Position numbers and translations under genes: made by a program. The notes below the pieces were generated by a model. That model was given only the letters and a program-made list of their open reading frames with translations. It had not been told where the DNA came from and made no database searches. DNA of 64,000 nucleotides from an uncultured SAR86 cluster bacterium. Lineage in GTDB: Bacteria; Pseudomonadota; Gammaproteobacteria; Magnimaribacterales; AG-339-G14. Location: positions 1 through 64,000 of the forward strand of contig CABZES010000006.1 in assembly GCA_902524805.1 (NCBI GenBank), read 5' to 3'. Shown here in pieces: positions 54,305 to 62,099 of this stretch. Within the stretch, counting starts at the first letter, position 1. The number at the start of each line of letters is the position of its first letter.

Positions 54305-55168
54305 ATGGATTACATAGAATCAAAATATTTTAGTTATGCGGATCCAGAAGATCCAATTCTTAAGAAAATTTTAATTAGATCTATAGAGTATATTACTGGA
54401 CAGCCCAAACTTTTTAAGCTTTACAGAAGCTATCAAGAAAAACCAGAGATTTGGAAAAGTTTTTGGGATGGTTGTGTAAATTTACTTAAATTAAAAATAA
54501 ATATCACAGATATAGATTTAGAAAAAATACCTGCAACAGGACCTGCGATAATTGTAGCTAATCATCCATTTGGGGTTCTTGATGGATTAGTTTTAAGTTG
54601 GCTGGTTAGCAAAAAGCGAAATGACTTTAAGCTTTTAGTTCATTCTTTGCTTTTAAGGGCTCCAGAAACTAGGGGTAATTTACTACCCATTGATTTTACT
54701 GGTGATAAACAAGCACTTTTAACTAACCTTGATACTAGAAAAAAAGCCAGAAAACACATATCGGAAGGTGGTTGCATCATAATTTTTCCTTCAGGAACTG
54801 TTTCTACTACTTTGAAGCTTTATGAAAGAAAATCAAAAGCCTTTGATTGCGAATGGAAAAAATTTACTTCAAGGCTTATCAAGCAAACAGACCCCCAGAT
54901 TGTGCCAATTAATTTTCCTGGTACAAATTCTCTAGCTTTTCAGATTTTTAGCCATTTAAGTGCTGTCTTGAGATCATCATTATTATTTTTTGAAATTCGA
55001 AGAAGAATTGGTAGCGAAGTTGATATTTTTGTAGGAGACAGTTTCAGATATTCTGAATTAGGAACTGATTTATCAAATGATGAACTAGCAGACATGCTGA
55101 GAACTAAAACTTATTTATTAGATAATAAATATTTATCTGCACCTCCATATGGATTAGATCCAGATTAA
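54305..55168 (+). CDS. Lysophospholipid acyltransferase family protein
   Basis: A 287-residue PlsC-like protein with the catalytic segment VANHPFGVLDGLVLSW (His-x5-Asp, as in the hemolysin-like/ornithine lipid subgroup rather than the HX4D of PlsC), GNLLPIDF and GGCIIIFPSGTVST. It probably acylates a lipid or amino-acid head group; the acceptor is not known. It starts 8 bp after tRNA-Ser and stands between tRNA-Ser and csrA. Confidence 0.85.
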   Translation: MDYIESKYFSYADPEDPILKKILIRSIEYITGQPKLFKLYRSYQEKPEIWKSFWDGCVNLLKLKINITDIDLEKIPATGPAIIVANHPFGVLDGLVLSWLVSKKRNDFKLLVHSLLLRAPETRGNLLPIDFTGDKQALLTNLDTRKKARKHISEGGCIIIFPSGTVSTTLKLYERKSKAFDCEWKKFTSRLIKQTDPQIVPINFPGTNSLAFQIFSHLSAVLRSSLLFFEIRRRIGSEVDIFVGDSFRYSELGTDLSNDELADMLRTKTYLLDNKYLSAPPYGLDPD

Positions 55169-55241
55169 AACTATAGTTACTTAGAATATATTGTACATCT
55201 TGTCGTATTCTTGATAAGTTAAGAATTGGGAGATTAGATAT

Positions 55242-55400
55242 ATGTTAGTTTTAAGTAGAAAACAACATCAGTCCTTGGTTATAGGAGAAAACATTAAAAT
55301 CACTGTTCTTGAATTGAAAGGAAATCAAGTAAGATTAGGAATTGATGCACCAGAAAACATTAGCGTTCATAGAGAAGAAATACTTAATAAAACAACATAA
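55242..55400 (+). CDS. csrA: Carbon storage regulator CsrA
   Basis: A 52-residue RNA-binding protein: [18 protein letters not shown] and [18 protein letters not shown] are near-universal CsrA motifs, including L4 and R44, which contact GGA motifs in target mRNAs. It represses or stabilises mRNAs and so steers central metabolism. A ribosome-binding site GGGAGA lies 9-14 bases before the ATG. Being shorter than 60 residues it is easily missed. csrA beside tRNA-Ser and tRNA-Arg is a gammaproteobacterial arrangement. Confidence 0.96.
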   Translation: MLVLSRKQHQSLVIGENIKITVLELKGNQVRLGIDAPENISVHREEILNKTT

Positions 55401-55422
55401 GATTCTGTAGAATAGTTCGCAT

Positions 55423-55499
55423 GCGCCCGTAGCTCAGCTGGATAGAGCACGTGGCTACGAACTACGGTGTCGGAGGTTCGAATCCTTCCGGGCGCGCCA
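55423..55499 (+). tRNA. tRNA-Arg (ACG)
   Basis: A 77-base tRNA: acceptor stem GCGCCCG (55423-55429) / CGGGCGC (55489-55495), discriminator G, encoded CCA. The anticodon stem CGTGG/CTACG encloses CTACGAA, with anticodon ACG at 55457-55459 (adenosine 34 is normally deaminated to inosine by TadA). The sequence is close to E. coli tRNA-Arg(ACG). It follows csrA by 22 bp. Confidence 0.97.
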
Positions 55500-55501
55500 G
55501 A

Positions 55502-56299
55502 TTAAATTTTGTATTTACCTGACATCAAGATTTTATCTTGGTCATTAAAAACATTTACCTCGTTATTGCCAATATAAATATTCAACCCCTCATTAACATA
55601 AGCTGGCAAAGTGTTTTTAAATTCAAATTTCTTTAAATCCTTATTAATATTTTTTGATTGTATAAAATTCATTACTAGACTTGCAATTAAAGGGCCTTGA
55701 ACAACTAAATTTTTATAATTTTCTTTATTTATTGCGTAGTCTTTGTCGTAATGAATTCTATGAGAATTAAATGACAATGCAGAAAATCTAAACAACATAA
55801 TATTGTTTGGTATGATTCTAATTTTTTCTTGATCTAAATTAATAGAAGATTCTCTAGAATTAGATTTTTTAATAGAAGGATTTTTATAAACAAGTGTTTG
55901 AACTTCACTAATCATTAAAAGATCATTTTGAAAATATTTGTGTTCAATATCAAGAAAGAAAAGTTCTCCTGTTTTTTTACTTATTTTTCTTTCTATCTTT
56001 TTAATTACAGAACTTCTATTTATTGATTTATTAATAGTCAATTTATTATAAAAATTAATACTACTTGATGCCCACATACGTTGAGGGAGATCTATCGGTG
56101 GGAAAAAATCACCCCTTTTTATATGACCATCTTTGTCAAGGTTATTATTAAGCTCAGCAGGCTGTGTTAAGCACCAGTGTAGTCCAAGTAAATTTGACGA
56201 ATTAGAATCAATAGAAAGACATGCTATAAATTTTGAAACTAAATTTTCAGAAATAATATCTTGAGCCGACTCTTTTTTGTTTAACCATTCATCAAACAT
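55502..56299 (-). CDS. MaoC-like dehydratase, mesaconyl/methylfumaryl-CoA hydratase-like
   Basis: A 265-residue hotdog protein. The N-terminal FAS1-like dehydratase motif LLGLHWCLTQPAELNNN and GDFFPPIDLPQRMWAS resemble the C4-mesaconyl-CoA hydratase/3-methylfumaryl-CoA hydratase group; the C-terminal MaoC part has FRFSALSFNSHRIHYDKDYA with the hydratase His and the VVQGPLIASL segment. It probably hydrates an enoyl-type CoA. It ends just after tRNA-Arg, on the opposite strand. Confidence 0.8.
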   Translation of the reverse strand: MFDEWLNKKESAQDIISENLVSKFIACLSIDSNSSNLLGLHWCLTQPAELNNNLDKDGHIKRGDFFPPIDLPQRMWASSSINFYNKLTINKSINRSSVIKKIERKISKKTGELFFLDIEHKYFQNDLLMISEVQTLVYKNPSIKKSNSRESSINLDQEKIRIIPNNIMLFRFSALSFNSHRIHYDKDYAINKENYKNLVVQGPLIASLVMNFIQSKNINKDLKKFEFKNTLPAYVNEGLNIYIGNNEVNVFNDQDKILMSGKYKI

Positions 56300-56304
56300 A
56301 ACAT

Positions 56305-57594
56305 TTATATATTTTTTAAATTACACTCTTGAATAAAATCACAAACAGCTGAAGCACATCCTTTTGGGTTTTCTATAACGTTAAAATGAGCTGAGTCTGG
56401 AATTAATGCAAAAAAACTCATTCTAGCATTTGGTATAAGTTTAACTTTTTTATAATCCTCCTTTATTTCTAAATACTGACTTTGACACTTAGACAAATCT
56501 TGAGAAGCACAATCTGGATATAAATCATAAATTTCATTTCGAAATAGATTGTATTTTCCAAAATAAGGTTGATCAGAAACAAGTCTATTTCTAGAACTTA
56601 ATTTAAACTCGTCCTCGCCTTGATATTGCATAATCTTAACTTGTTCAGGTAAATGTTTTCTATTCTTTATTTCATCAAGGTAGTCAGTTTGTAACATTGT
56701 TTGTCTAAATTTTTGAAGGAATTTTTTTGTTGTGAAGTTAGCTTTGTACGTTAAATGCGTATACCTATTGTAAAGCTGAGTTCCTTTTTTTAAATTTCTA
56801 CATTTTTTTAGAAAACCTTCTGATCTAATTGTAAGAGGAAAACCAAAAAAGGTAATGATATTGAAAAGTAATTTTATTTGCCAAGGGTAAGTGAAGAATC
56901 TATGAGGAGGTCCAACGCAAATATTTGGAGCTAACTTAGACCATTCGTTTTCATAATAATCCCAAACTTGCGCTCCTCTAGAAAAACTTAAAAACAGTCT
57001 TTCATTTTCTATCATTAGGTGTTCAAAAACTACTACACCTCTATCATGCCCAATAAAATGTGCTTTGCTGATATTTAGTTTTTTTAGCATTAAAGCAACA
57101 ATTTTTGCCTGATTAAAATGACTAAATTTAGGATCAATTTTTTCGTCTTCATTTGATACTTCTCTAATAAAAGGGAGGGTAATTGAATTAAATAATGCAC
57201 CATTTTTTGAAGGTGTTATTTCTGAATAATTTTCATAAAATGGTAAATGTAGGATGAGTATTTTAAGAAATGCATTTTTTTTAGATAATTCTTCTGCCAT
57301 CCAAATCATCGATTCGCTGGAATCCGTAGGTATTCCTCCCATCATTATCAAAGTTTCATTTTCCTTAGCAGTAAGGTTTCCACAGACTATATATTGATGA
57401 TCATAACTATCTAAAGAAACTACTTTTTTTTCAAAATCAACATTGCCAACCTTAAAAATTTTTAGATTTTTAAAACTATGTTTACCCTCTCTGGTAAATA
57501 TCAAGATAGATATAATTAATTCACTTAGAAAAATATAAATATGCGCAAGAAGTTTGAAAATAAACTCAAATAATAGTTTTATTAGATTCATCAA
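56305..57594 (-). CDS. Alpha/beta hydrolase with N-terminal membrane segment
   Basis: A 429-residue alpha/beta hydrolase fold protein with an N-terminal hydrophobic segment (about 5-30). The nucleophile elbow reads FIGHDRGVVVFEHL: an aspartate in place of the usual serine, as in epoxide hydrolases and haloalkane dehalogenases (GHDWG). The C-terminus has an ALIPDSAHFNVIENPKG histidine. The substrate is unknown. It begins 5 bp before the MaoC-like gene and may act with it. Confidence 0.8.
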   Translation of the reverse strand: MMNLIKLLFEFIFKLLAHIYIFLSELIISILIFTREGKHSFKNLKIFKVGNVDFEKKVVSLDSYDHQYIVCGNLTAKENETLIMMGGIPTDSSESMIWMAEELSKKNAFLKILILHLPFYENYSEITPSKNGALFNSITLPFIREVSNEDEKIDPKFSHFNQAKIVALMLKKLNISKAHFIGHDRGVVVFEHLMIENERLFLSFSRGAQVWDYYENEWSKLAPNICVGPPHRFFTYPWQIKLLFNIITFFGFPLTIRSEGFLKKCRNLKKGTQLYNRYTHLTYKANFTTKKFLQKFRQTMLQTDYLDEIKNRKHLPEQVKIMQYQGEDEFKLSSRNRLVSDQPYFGKYNLFRNEIYDLYPDCASQDLSKCQSQYLEIKEDYKKVKLIPNARMSFFALIPDSAHFNVIENPKGCASAVCDFIQECNLKNI

Positions 57595-57646
57595 TGACGT
57601 ATTTTATATGTGATTGCAAATTAACATAAATTCTAAAGAGAAAATC

Positions 57647-58093
57647 ATGAGAAAAATACTTTTTATTTTATTATTCATTTCCACTTTAGCTTACAGTGAT
57701 GTCGAGTTGTGGAGTTCTAGAGGCGACGAATCTATAAAATTTTATTTAGATCTAGAAGTGATTACTGATAAACCCGAAAATGCGATTGAATTGATAAAGG
57801 AAATGGTCGTATTTATAAAAAAAACAGAACGTGATACAAAATTTTATGAATATTACATTTCTGAGGATAAAAAAATGATTTCACTAATCGAGCATTATAA
57901 AAATGATGCATCTGCACTGAAACATGTACTTGATTTTAAAACTGGAATGTATCAAGAGAACTTTTTTAAACTTATGGAAATAAAATCATTTCATGTAATG
58001 GGTCCGGCTTCTAGCGAATTGATTGAGTCATTAGAAGGATTGACTGATGATTTTAGAACTAAAGTTGATGGGTTTAAAAGACTAATTAACTGA
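57647..58093 (+). CDS. Exported ABM-like dimeric alpha/beta-barrel protein
   Basis: A 148-residue protein with a signal peptide (RKILFILLFISTLAYS) and a domain that fits the antibiotic-biosynthesis-monooxygenase-like ferredoxin fold: VELWSSRGDESIKFYLDLEVITDKPENAIELIKEMV and FKLMEIKSFHVMGP. I start at ATG 57647, preceded by an AAAGAGA ribosome-binding site; an upstream extension to TTG 57614 has none. Periplasmic role unknown. It overlaps the convergent ferritin-like gene by 8 bp. Confidence 0.7.
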   Translation: MRKILFILLFISTLAYSDVELWSSRGDESIKFYLDLEVITDKPENAIELIKEMVVFIKKTERDTKFYEYYISEDKKMISLIEHYKNDASALKHVLDFKTGMYQENFFKLMEIKSFHVMGPASSELIESLEGLTDDFRTKVDGFKRLIN

Positions 58094-58526
58094 AGTCTTT
58101 AAGCATTTTTCTCAATTCAAGCTGATGCTGCTCTTCCTCGCCAATCAATGCTCTAGTATATTCTTCTAGATATATTGAAGCATCTGATACTACTTTTAGT
58201 AATTTTTTATAAAGACTTAAAGCTAAAAGCTCATGTTCCAGACTCTCCTCTAAAATATCTTTTATTGTGTGATTATTAGTTTCTACTATTTTTGCAATTT
58301 TTTGTGTGGGATGACCATCTAAACCCGTAAGAAAATCTCCTGCTTTTTGGGCATGCAACAACGATTCATTAGCTTGCTCCTGAAGAAATTCAACAATTGG
58401 TATTCTGTGAGGACCAGTTACCATTAATGAAGAATGAGTATACCTAACAACACCAGCAAGTTCACATTCCATAATTTCATTTAAAATATTACAGACTTTA
58501 TTTTCATCTAATTTTTTTAATTCCAT
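58086..58526 (-). CDS. Ferritin-like (bacterioferritin-type) protein
   Basis: A 146-residue four-helix ferritin-like protein: LNEIMECELAGVVRYTHSSLM, EQANESLLHAQKAGDFLTGLDG, LEESLEHELLALSLYKKLL and ALIGEEEQHQLELRKML give the Glu and ExxH di-iron ligand pattern. It could store iron or reduce peroxide; it lacks the obvious Met for haem of classical Bfr in what I can see. A Fur-like sequence pair lies directly upstream (58562-58595). It is convergent with the ABM-like gene. Confidence 0.85.
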   Translation of the reverse strand: MELKKLDENKVCNILNEIMECELAGVVRYTHSSLMVTGPHRIPIVEFLQEQANESLLHAQKAGDFLTGLDGHPTQKIAKIVETNNHTIKDILEESLEHELLALSLYKKLLKVVSDASIYLEEYTRALIGEEEQHQLELRKMLKDFS

Positions 58527-58561
58527 TACTTATTATAGTCTTTAACCCTAACAAAACCGCC

Positions 58562-58595
58562 AATGAGAATTAAGATAAAAATGAGAATCGTTTTC
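58562..58595 (-). promoter_or_regulatory. Candidate Fur-box pair upstream of the ferritin-like gene
   Basis: The 19-mer at 58577-58595 matches the Fur consensus at 14 of 19 positions by my count and has the dyad GAGAATCGTTTTC. A second copy of the half-site aatgagaat lies 18 bp away at 58562-58570, giving a tandem arrangement in the 130-bp gap between the ferritin-like gene and the first MAPEG gene. Iron-dependent control is inferred from this match and the neighbouring gene. Confidence 0.55.
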
Positions 58596-58656
58596 AAAAA
58601 ATTAAACAATTATTGCAAATTTATGTAAAAATATTTTGATTATTTAGGAGAGATAA

Positions 58657-59085
58657 ATGAGTACAGATATATTTATACCAATCTATTACATGTTAGGTTT
58701 AACATCTTTGGTTTTTTTATTTTATACAGCTATTAGGATCTTGGATGTAGCTGTTTATAAAAAACATAGTGCAGAAGATTTAATGACAATTCCCACTCCC
58801 GGAAATGCGAGTAACTTGATAAGGCAGGCGGAAAGAAATTTAGCTAATTTATTCGAATTCCCAGTTTTCTTTTATGTCGTTTGTATCATTATTTATGTAA
58901 CTGGCAAGGCGGACGATAATTTTATTTTACTAGCATATTGGTTTGTTGGTTTTAGATTCATTCATTCTATTTATCACATTTTTTTTAATGGATTTGTTTC
59001 TGTCTTGCCTCTAAGGGCTATGTTTTTTGTTCCAAGTTGGGCAATTTTAGTTTGGATGTGGGTAAGACTAATTTCGTCGTTTTAA
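58657..59085 (+). CDS. MAPEG family membrane protein (first of two)
   Basis: A 142-residue four-helix membrane protein of the MAPEG superfamily (microsomal glutathione transferase-like). RQAERNLANLFEFPVFFYVVCIIIYVTG carries the conserved N...N..E.P motif and RFIHSIYHI is the matching last-helix motif. Bacterial members may bind glutathione or process lipids; function unknown. A GGAGAG ribosome-binding site precedes the ATG. It is followed by a paralogue after 12 bp. Confidence 0.86.
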   Translation: MSTDIFIPIYYMLGLTSLVFLFYTAIRILDVAVYKKHSAEDLMTIPTPGNASNLIRQAERNLANLFEFPVFFYVVCIIIYVTGKADDNFILLAYWFVGFRFIHSIYHIFFNGFVSVLPLRAMFFVPSWAILVWMWVRLISSF

Positions 59086-59097
59086 AAAAAGCTAGTT

Positions 59098-59514
59098 ATG
59101 AATACAGATATTTTATTGCCGATATTTTACTTAGCAATTTTTACTTTTGTAGTTCAAATGGTTCAATCAGTTGTCAGAGGAAGAGCAGTTAGCGAAAACA
59201 AACATACACCTGAGGAGATGTTTGGTATTCCATTACCTCAAAACTCAAGTGATCTTATAAAACGTCTTGATAGAAACCATACTAATTTATTCGAATACAC
59301 CGTCCTTTTTTATGCAGCCTGTATCTCAATTTTTGCTGCTGGTAAAGTAGATGGGCATTTTGTATTGTTGGCAAATGCCTATGTAGTTTTAAGAGTTATT
59401 CACTCTATTTATCATATTTTATCAAATTCCAATTTTGGAATTAGAGCTTTAGTTTGGCTTGGAAGCAATATTGTGATGCTATGGATGTGGTTAAGATTGG
59501 TTATGATGTTTTAG
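59098..59514 (+). CDS. MAPEG family membrane protein (second of two)
   Basis: A 138-residue paralogue of the protein before it, with the same motifs: KRLDRNHTNLFEYTVLFYAACISIF and RVIHSIYHI. The two genes are a tandem duplication that has diverged strongly (for example FPVFF versus YTVLF), so they probably form a hetero-oligomer or have different substrates. It overlaps the convergent YciC-like gene by 14 bp. Confidence 0.85.
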   Translation: MNTDILLPIFYLAIFTFVVQMVQSVVRGRAVSENKHTPEEMFGIPLPQNSSDLIKRLDRNHTNLFEYTVLFYAACISIFAAGKVDGHFVLLANAYVVLRVIHSIYHILSNSNFGIRALVWLGSNIVMLWMWLRLVMMF

Positions 59515-60205
59515 TATTTTTATACACAAAAAGTAACGGATAGCTAATCAATACTAATTGAGCATAAGATAGAAAAGCATTTGCAATACTATTGGTAAAA
59601 AATAGACTTGAATTTGTTTCTGAGCTCATTGCAAACGCAGAAATAATAGAAAGTGTAAAAAAAGTGATCAAAATTAGAGCCAGCCAATAATATATTAAAT
59701 AAAAAATATATCCTCTTTGGTTCTTCTTAGTCACTTGCCAAGAGGCATCTAGAGAACTTAAAACTGTTTTTCCCTCCAATATTAAATAATATGGGCTATA
59801 TAAAAGTCTCGAGGCTAGATACATTCCAGGAACTATAAAAAGTAATAATCCTCCAATCACTACAAGCCCAGTAGCTAGAGTAAGCAATAAAACTTTAAGA
59901 ATTAACTGAAAGGAAACTAAATAATATCCTAAAGATTCTTTTAGATTGCCTTTTTGAAGATCATAAACAATTAATATACAAAATGATGTCAAAAAAGGGG
60001 TTATAAAAAGATTAGTAAAAATAAAAAGCAGTATTCCCCAAGTAAAGAAATTTTCATCGCTTAAATAAATATCTCCAGAAGATGCCAATAAACCTAATAA
60101 GATAAATATCGGTAACGTTAATAATGTAAATTTTCTAAATGTTTCTAAGTAACACTTGAATCCTTCTAAAAGTGGAGCTATTGTCATAGGTGTTATTATA
60201 TTCAA
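59501..60205 (-). CDS. YciC-like inner-membrane protein
   Basis: A 234-residue membrane protein with about six helices (near 25-42, 53-78, 105-125, 135-150, 170-195 and 205-228). The pattern ...LEGFKCYLETFRKFTLLTLPIFILLG and LIVPGMYLASRLLYSPYYLILEGKTVLSSLDASWQVTK is that of the YciC/glycerophosphodiesterase membrane-domain type proteins. Function unknown. It is divergent from the glutaredoxin gene. Confidence 0.68.
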   Translation of the reverse strand: MNIITPMTIAPLLEGFKCYLETFRKFTLLTLPIFILLGLLASSGDIYLSDENFFTWGILLFIFTNLFITPFLTSFCILIVYDLQKGNLKESLGYYLVSFQLILKVLLLTLATGLVVIGGLLLFIVPGMYLASRLLYSPYYLILEGKTVLSSLDASWQVTKKNQRGYIFYLIYYWLALILITFFTLSIISAFAMSSETNSSLFFTNSIANAFLSYAQLVLISYPLLFVYKNTKTS

Positions 60206-60220
60206 TTATAGGAGTAAATA

Positions 60221-60445
60221 ATGATAGAAATTTGGTCTAAACCTAACTGTCCATTTTGTGACAAAGCAGAAAATCTTTGCATACAAAGAGAACTAGAATT
60301 TAAAAAATATATGCTGGATGTAGATTATTCAAGAGAAGAGCTTTTTGAAAAATTTCCATCTGCTAGGACATTTCCACAAATAACTATAGATGGTAATTTA
60401 GTTGGTGGATATACTGAGTTTGCTGCAAAGATTTTAGAAGACTAA
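60221..60445 (+). CDS. Glutaredoxin
   Basis: A 74-residue thioredoxin-fold protein with the dithiol active site KPNCPFCDKAENL and the GSH-binding TFPQITIDGNLVGGYTEF segment. It reduces protein disulphides or glutathione adducts. Classical dithiol type, shorter than GrxC of E. coli. GGAG precedes the ATG; the symporter follows after 7 bp. Confidence 0.93.
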   Translation: MIEIWSKPNCPFCDKAENLCIQRELEFKKYMLDVDYSREELFEKFPSARTFPQITIDGNLVGGYTEFAAKILED

Positions 60446-60452
60446 TAAAATA

Positions 60453-62099
60453 GTGGATCAATTAAATAAGTATATTTTATTAATTGATAGTTATTTTGGC
60501 AGCGCACCATGGTTTCCTTTAACACTTTTAGCAACTGGTATTTTTTTTACAATTTACCTGGGATTTCCTCAATTAAAAAATTTCAGAAATGGTTGGAAGA
60601 TTATTTCAAAAGGAGGGTTTTCCGGAGGTAAAGGATTCACAAGTCCTTTTCAGGCTTTAAGTACAGCACTTTCAGGTACTGTTGGAACAGGAAATATTGG
60701 CGGAGTCGCAATGGCAATTTTTATAGGCGGCCCTGCAGCTTTATTTTGGATGTGGGTAACAGCCTTTCTCGGAATGACAACTAAGTTTGTAGAAGTTACT
60801 TTATCTCACAAATATAGAAAACTTAATAAATCAAATGTTATTTCAGGTGGACCAATGATCTATATGGAAAAAGGCCTGAATATGAAATGGTTGGGAATAA
60901 TTTTTGCATTTTGTCTTTTGATTTCAACTTTCGGATCAGGAAATATGCCTCAAATAGACAATATTTCTAGCACTTTAAATTCTAGTTTTGGTATCAATAC
61001 AATTTTATCTTCTTTGTTGATAACAACTTTAGTTGGATTGGTGATTATTGGCGGAATAAATAGGATTGCTAATTTCGCTGGATCTATTGTACCGACGATG
61101 GCTCTAATTTATGTAATTGGTTCTTTGAGTGTATTGATATTTAACTACTCAAATATTTTGCCTTCTTTTTATACAATTATTAATGACTTATTTTACGGAA
61201 GTGCCATAGCAGGCGGTTTTTTAGGAGCTTCCTTTTCCACAGCATTCACTTATGGAGTTGCTAGAGGTCTTTACTCAAACGAAGCCGGCCAAGGTTCTTC
61301 TCCGATTGCTCATGCTACCTCAAATACAGAACATTCCGTTGAAGAAGGATTTGTATCAATTTTAGAACCATTCATTGATACATTGGTTATTTGCACTCTT
61401 ACGGGTTTGGTAATTCTTGCATCTGGAGTTTGGACAGAAAAATATGAAAATGATTTTGAAAAAACCTCTTTATATTTTATTGAAACTTCTGAAAGTGAAA
61501 AAAATATAGAAACTCAAATAAACTCGTATGTGCAATGCCGAGATAAAGGAGCTGGTTGTTTTTCTGGAGAAATTAATATTGAACAAGGACTTATGCAATC
61601 TGAAAACCTAATATTTCATAATAGATCATTTGCTGAAGATGTTGTTTTTAGAAAAAATGATGAATTATTTTCAGGAAATCTATCGATTAAAGACGGTTTA
61701 TTAATTTCAGAAGGAATCGAAGTAAGAGGGAAGTCTCTTGTTAAATCTGCAGTACTTACTAGCAAAGCATTTAATAAAGGATTTTTTGGAAGCTTTGGAG
61801 AATACATAGTTGCCATTGGATTATTGTTATTTGCCTTTTCAACTATGATCACTTGGTCTTATTATGGTGATAGGTGCACAGAATACTTATTTGGAGAAAG
61901 GGCAATAATCTATTATAGATTTTTGTATCTTTTAGCAATGTTTATAGCTGGTAGTGGATTAATTGATACAGAAATAATATGGAATTTTGCTTTGATAACT
62001 GTTGCAGCTTCAACTTTACCAAATCTTTTTGGAATGTTTCTATTGCGCAAAGAAGTAAAAACTACGCTTGAAAAATATTTACTAAATTCTAAAAGTTAA
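60453..62099 (+). CDS. Sodium:alanine symporter (AGCS) with enlarged loop
   Basis: A 548-residue amino-acid:cation symporter. SGTVGTGNIGGVAMAIFIGGPAALFWMWVTAFLG and the AGCS signature YSNEAGQGSSPIAHATS are present, with about 11 helices. Between the helices near residues 325 and 445 it has about 100 hydrophilic residues that most AGCS proteins lack; this loop contains two related 36-residue units, beginning FSGEINIEQGL (370) and FSGNLSIKDGL (406). The start is GTG 60453. It overlaps the autotransporter gene by 11 bp. Confidence 0.9.
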   Translation: MDQLNKYILLIDSYFGSAPWFPLTLLATGIFFTIYLGFPQLKNFRNGWKIISKGGFSGGKGFTSPFQALSTALSGTVGTGNIGGVAMAIFIGGPAALFWMWVTAFLGMTTKFVEVTLSHKYRKLNKSNVISGGPMIYMEKGLNMKWLGIIFAFCLLISTFGSGNMPQIDNISSTLNSSFGINTILSSLLITTLVGLVIIGGINRIANFAGSIVPTMALIYVIGSLSVLIFNYSNILPSFYTIINDLFYGSAIAGGFLGASFSTAFTYGVARGLYSNEAGQGSSPIAHATSNTEHSVEEGFVSILEPFIDTLVICTLTGLVILASGVWTEKYENDFEKTSLYFIETSESEKNIETQINSYVQCRDKGAGCFSGEINIEQGLMQSENLIFHNRSFAEDVVFRKNDELFSGNLSIKDGLLISEGIEVRGKSLVKSAVLTSKAFNKGFFGSFGEYIVAIGLLLFAFSTMITWSYYGDRCTEYLFGERAIIYYRFLYLLAMFIAGSGLIDTEIIWNFALITVAASTLPNLFGMFLLRKEVKTTLEKYLLNSKS

